A stretch of DNA of 64,000 bases from JADJLQ01 sp044227925 (GTDB taxonomy: Bacteria > Bacteroidota > Bacteroidia > Chitinophagales > Saprospiraceae). Below are positions 62,827 to 64,000 of this stretch, piece after piece. The notes beneath the pieces are model-generated. The model did no database searches, had not been told where the DNA came from, and saw only the letters and a list, made by a program, of their open reading frames with translations. The stretch lies in assembly GCA_044227925.1 (NCBI GenBank), contig JBGAVW010000002.1, positions 62,001-126,000 on the forward strand, given 5' to 3'. Each line of letters begins with the position of its first letter. Position 1 is the first letter of the stretch. A program made the position numbers and the translations under genes.

Positions 62827-64000
62827 TTATTTTTTATCCATATCAATACTATTAGAAAACTCCTCAGGATGTATCAAATATTCCTTGCATTTTTCTATAT
62901 AGATACTGGTGCTTATATCCTGGGGATGTCCTTCCTGGTATTGCTCGAATAAAGCCAGAGCCTTGGTAAGATCTTTTGACATAAAAGCAGCATGTGCTTC
63001 TTCCCATAGTGAGATGCCGGGTTCGTATAAATTCCTGTTGGCAGCAGTATCCATTAATTCATAGATACCTACCGTTAGCTCTTTACCCTGTACCCGGGTA
63101 GCAGGCAAGGCCCTGAATAAAAACTGGTGCTGCTGACAGGCTTCTTTAGTAAACTCCGACACCAATATATTTACATTAAAATGTTTAGTGAGCCCTTCTA
63201 TCCGTGATCCTAGGTTTACTGAGTCGCCTATAGCCGTATAGTCAAATCTTTTTTCAGATCCTATATTACCTATAGTCATCTCGCCGGTATTGAGTCCAAT
63301 CCCGATTTTTAAGGGACCATACCCTTCTCCTATGAGATAGGTGTTTACATCTTTTAGCTTTTGTATCATTTCAAGAGCTACTTCGCAAGCCTCTGTGGCG
63401 TGGTCAGAATTGTCCAATGGTGCACCGAATATCGCAAATATGGCATCCCCGATAAATTTATCTATGGTCCCTTCATGAGCCAGTACCGGCTCGGACATGG
63501 TAGATAAATATTTATTAATAATACTTACCACAAGTTGAGGATCCATCCTTTCGGAGTATTTGGTAAATCCACGTATGTCCGAAAACAATACAGAGAGTGT
63601 CTTTTTGGTACCGCCCAGCATCAAACTCTTGGGATCTTCTATGATTTTATTTACCACTGTAGATGAAACATAAGTACCGAATGCATTTTTGAGTTGCTTT
63701 TTTTGTATTTGTTCAGTAAAATAATTGTAGGTCATGCTGACCATACCGCTTACCAACCCCCCCAGCATGAGTGTTACTACCGGGAACTTTAAACTAAATG
63801 CATTAAATAAAGGAAATATGCTAAAAAACGTTGCAGTAAGTAAAGTGCCCAATAAAAAAAGCGCATAGATGGGCCGGATATAACTCATCATCATAGCTGT
63901 GATAAAAATGACTAAAGCGATGACGGGCAAAAATCGTGCAAATGATTTCTCATTTATATAGGCCTGGTTGGCAATATTGAGAAATGCAATAGCATGTACA
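62827..64000 (-). CDS. CHASE2-type membrane nucleotidyl cyclase, class IIIb-like (5' partial)
   Basis: The frame stays open to the window end, so the N terminus is outside; the TTG at 63930 is not the true start. The visible part opens with the end of a CHASE2-like sensor (HAIAFLNIANQAYI), then three to four membrane helices, a short linker and a class III catalytic domain. Metal Asp are in FSDIRGF and IGDAIF, Lys is in GTIDKFIGD, and Asn/Arg are in DSVNLGSRIEG. At the purine position it has Thr (YTAIGD) where class IIIa enzymes have Asp, the class IIIb mark associated with bicarbonate-responsive cyclases. The C-terminal ~90 residues are helical (TPR-like). Confidence 0.88.
   Translation of the reverse strand, partial: VHAIAFLNIANQAYINEKSFARFLPVIALVIFITAMMMSYIRPIYALFLLGTLLTATFFSIFPLFNAFSLKFPVVTLMLGGLVSGMVSMTYNYFTEQIQKKQLKNAFGTYVSSTVVNKIIEDPKSLMLGGTKKTLSVLFSDIRGFTKYSERMDPQLVVSIINKYLSTMSEPVLAHEGTIDKFIGDAIFAIFGAPLDNSDHATEACEVALEMIQKLKDVNTYLIGEGYGPLKIGIGLNTGEMTIGNIGSEKRFDYTAIGDSVNLGSRIEGLTKHFNVNILVSEFTKEACQQHQFLFRALPATRVQGKELTVGIYELMDTAANRNLYEPGISLWEEAHAAFMSKDLTKALALFEQYQEGHPQDISTSIYIEKCKEYLIHPEEFSNSIDMDKK

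Noticed and set aside
1..64000. tRNA, rRNA, CRISPR array, phage or intact transposon
   Set aside because: No cloverleaf-like sequence, regular repeat array, integrase or transposase was recognised on either strand.

Overview
The window is 64 kb of ordinary-looking but gene-rich chromosome from a member of the Bacteroidota, most likely an environmental Saprospirales/Chitinophagales-type bacterium. Evidence: two secreted proteins end in type IX secretion sorting domains (type A at 15313-16497, gliding-motility-associated type B at 52978-54150). Many starts lack Shine-Dalgarno sequences, and exact matches to the Bacteroidota -7 promoter element (TAnnTTTG) lie upstream of at least a dozen genes. 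There are several family proteins typical of the phylum (DUF4199 with a membrane LuxR regulator, DUF5009-type acyltransferase, Prc with a long C-terminal domain), and base composition is AT-rich (roughly 40% GC by eye). No rRNA, tRNA, CRISPR array, intact transposase or prophage was seen.

Layout. 1-6.97 kb: 5'-truncated multidomain dehydrogenase/cytochrome c, an RhlE-type RNA helicase, a DinB-like protein and a two-component pair. 7.2-15.0 kb: a single-strand cluster of TetR regulator, Tat-type TIM-barrel protein, TolC, lipoprotein HlyD, two ABC ATPases and two ABC-2 permeases, which reads as one tripartite drug/toxicant efflux system of the YbhGFSR kind. 15.3-22.5 kb: T9SS-exported esterase, DUF4199/LuxR pair, a DUF4197-like protein, Prc protease and an enolase-superfamily protein. 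22.5-31.8 kb: class III nucleotidyl cyclase, Hsp20 and DegP-type protease, three periplasmic redox/propeller proteins (two twin-arginine, one lipoprotein cytochrome c) and a secreted unknown. 32-40.4 kb: tryptophanase, two glycosyltransferases, a lipoprotein, MetF, then a three-gene M23 peptidase/Bcp/FemAB-like operon. 40.4-55.7 kb: VOC protein, rhodanese, membrane acyltransferase, cold-shock-domain protein, two Gfo/Idh/MocA oxidoreductases, gamma-glutamyltransferase, Crp/Fnr regulator, T9SS cargo, Tag glycosylase and an AraC regulator. 55.7-64 kb: a Phd/YefM-RelE toxin-antitoxin pair, a broken AAA ATPase, ileS, pfkB, an EF-hand remnant, a small membrane protein and a second, 5'-truncated nucleotidyl cyclase.

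How it works together. Themes are envelope work (efflux, murein peptidase, Prc, DegP, T9SS cargo, glycosyltransferases), periplasmic carbohydrate oxidation (Tat-exported oxidoreductases, PQQ/sorbosone-type propellers with cytochrome c) and signalling (histidine kinase/response regulator, two cyclases of different subclasses, Crp/Fnr, AraC, TetR, membrane-anchored LuxR).

The least ordinary items are two separate decayed pieces of AAA_14/DUF4143-type ATPases (40.6-40.8 kb and 56.9-57.2 kb, the latter beside a toxin-antitoxin module), the two cyclases that differ at the purine-specifying residue, a dispersed intergenic inverted repeat, and the co-location of an RhlE helicase with a TetR-YbhGFSR-like cluster. 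I did not see a clearly new multi-gene defence or biosynthetic system.
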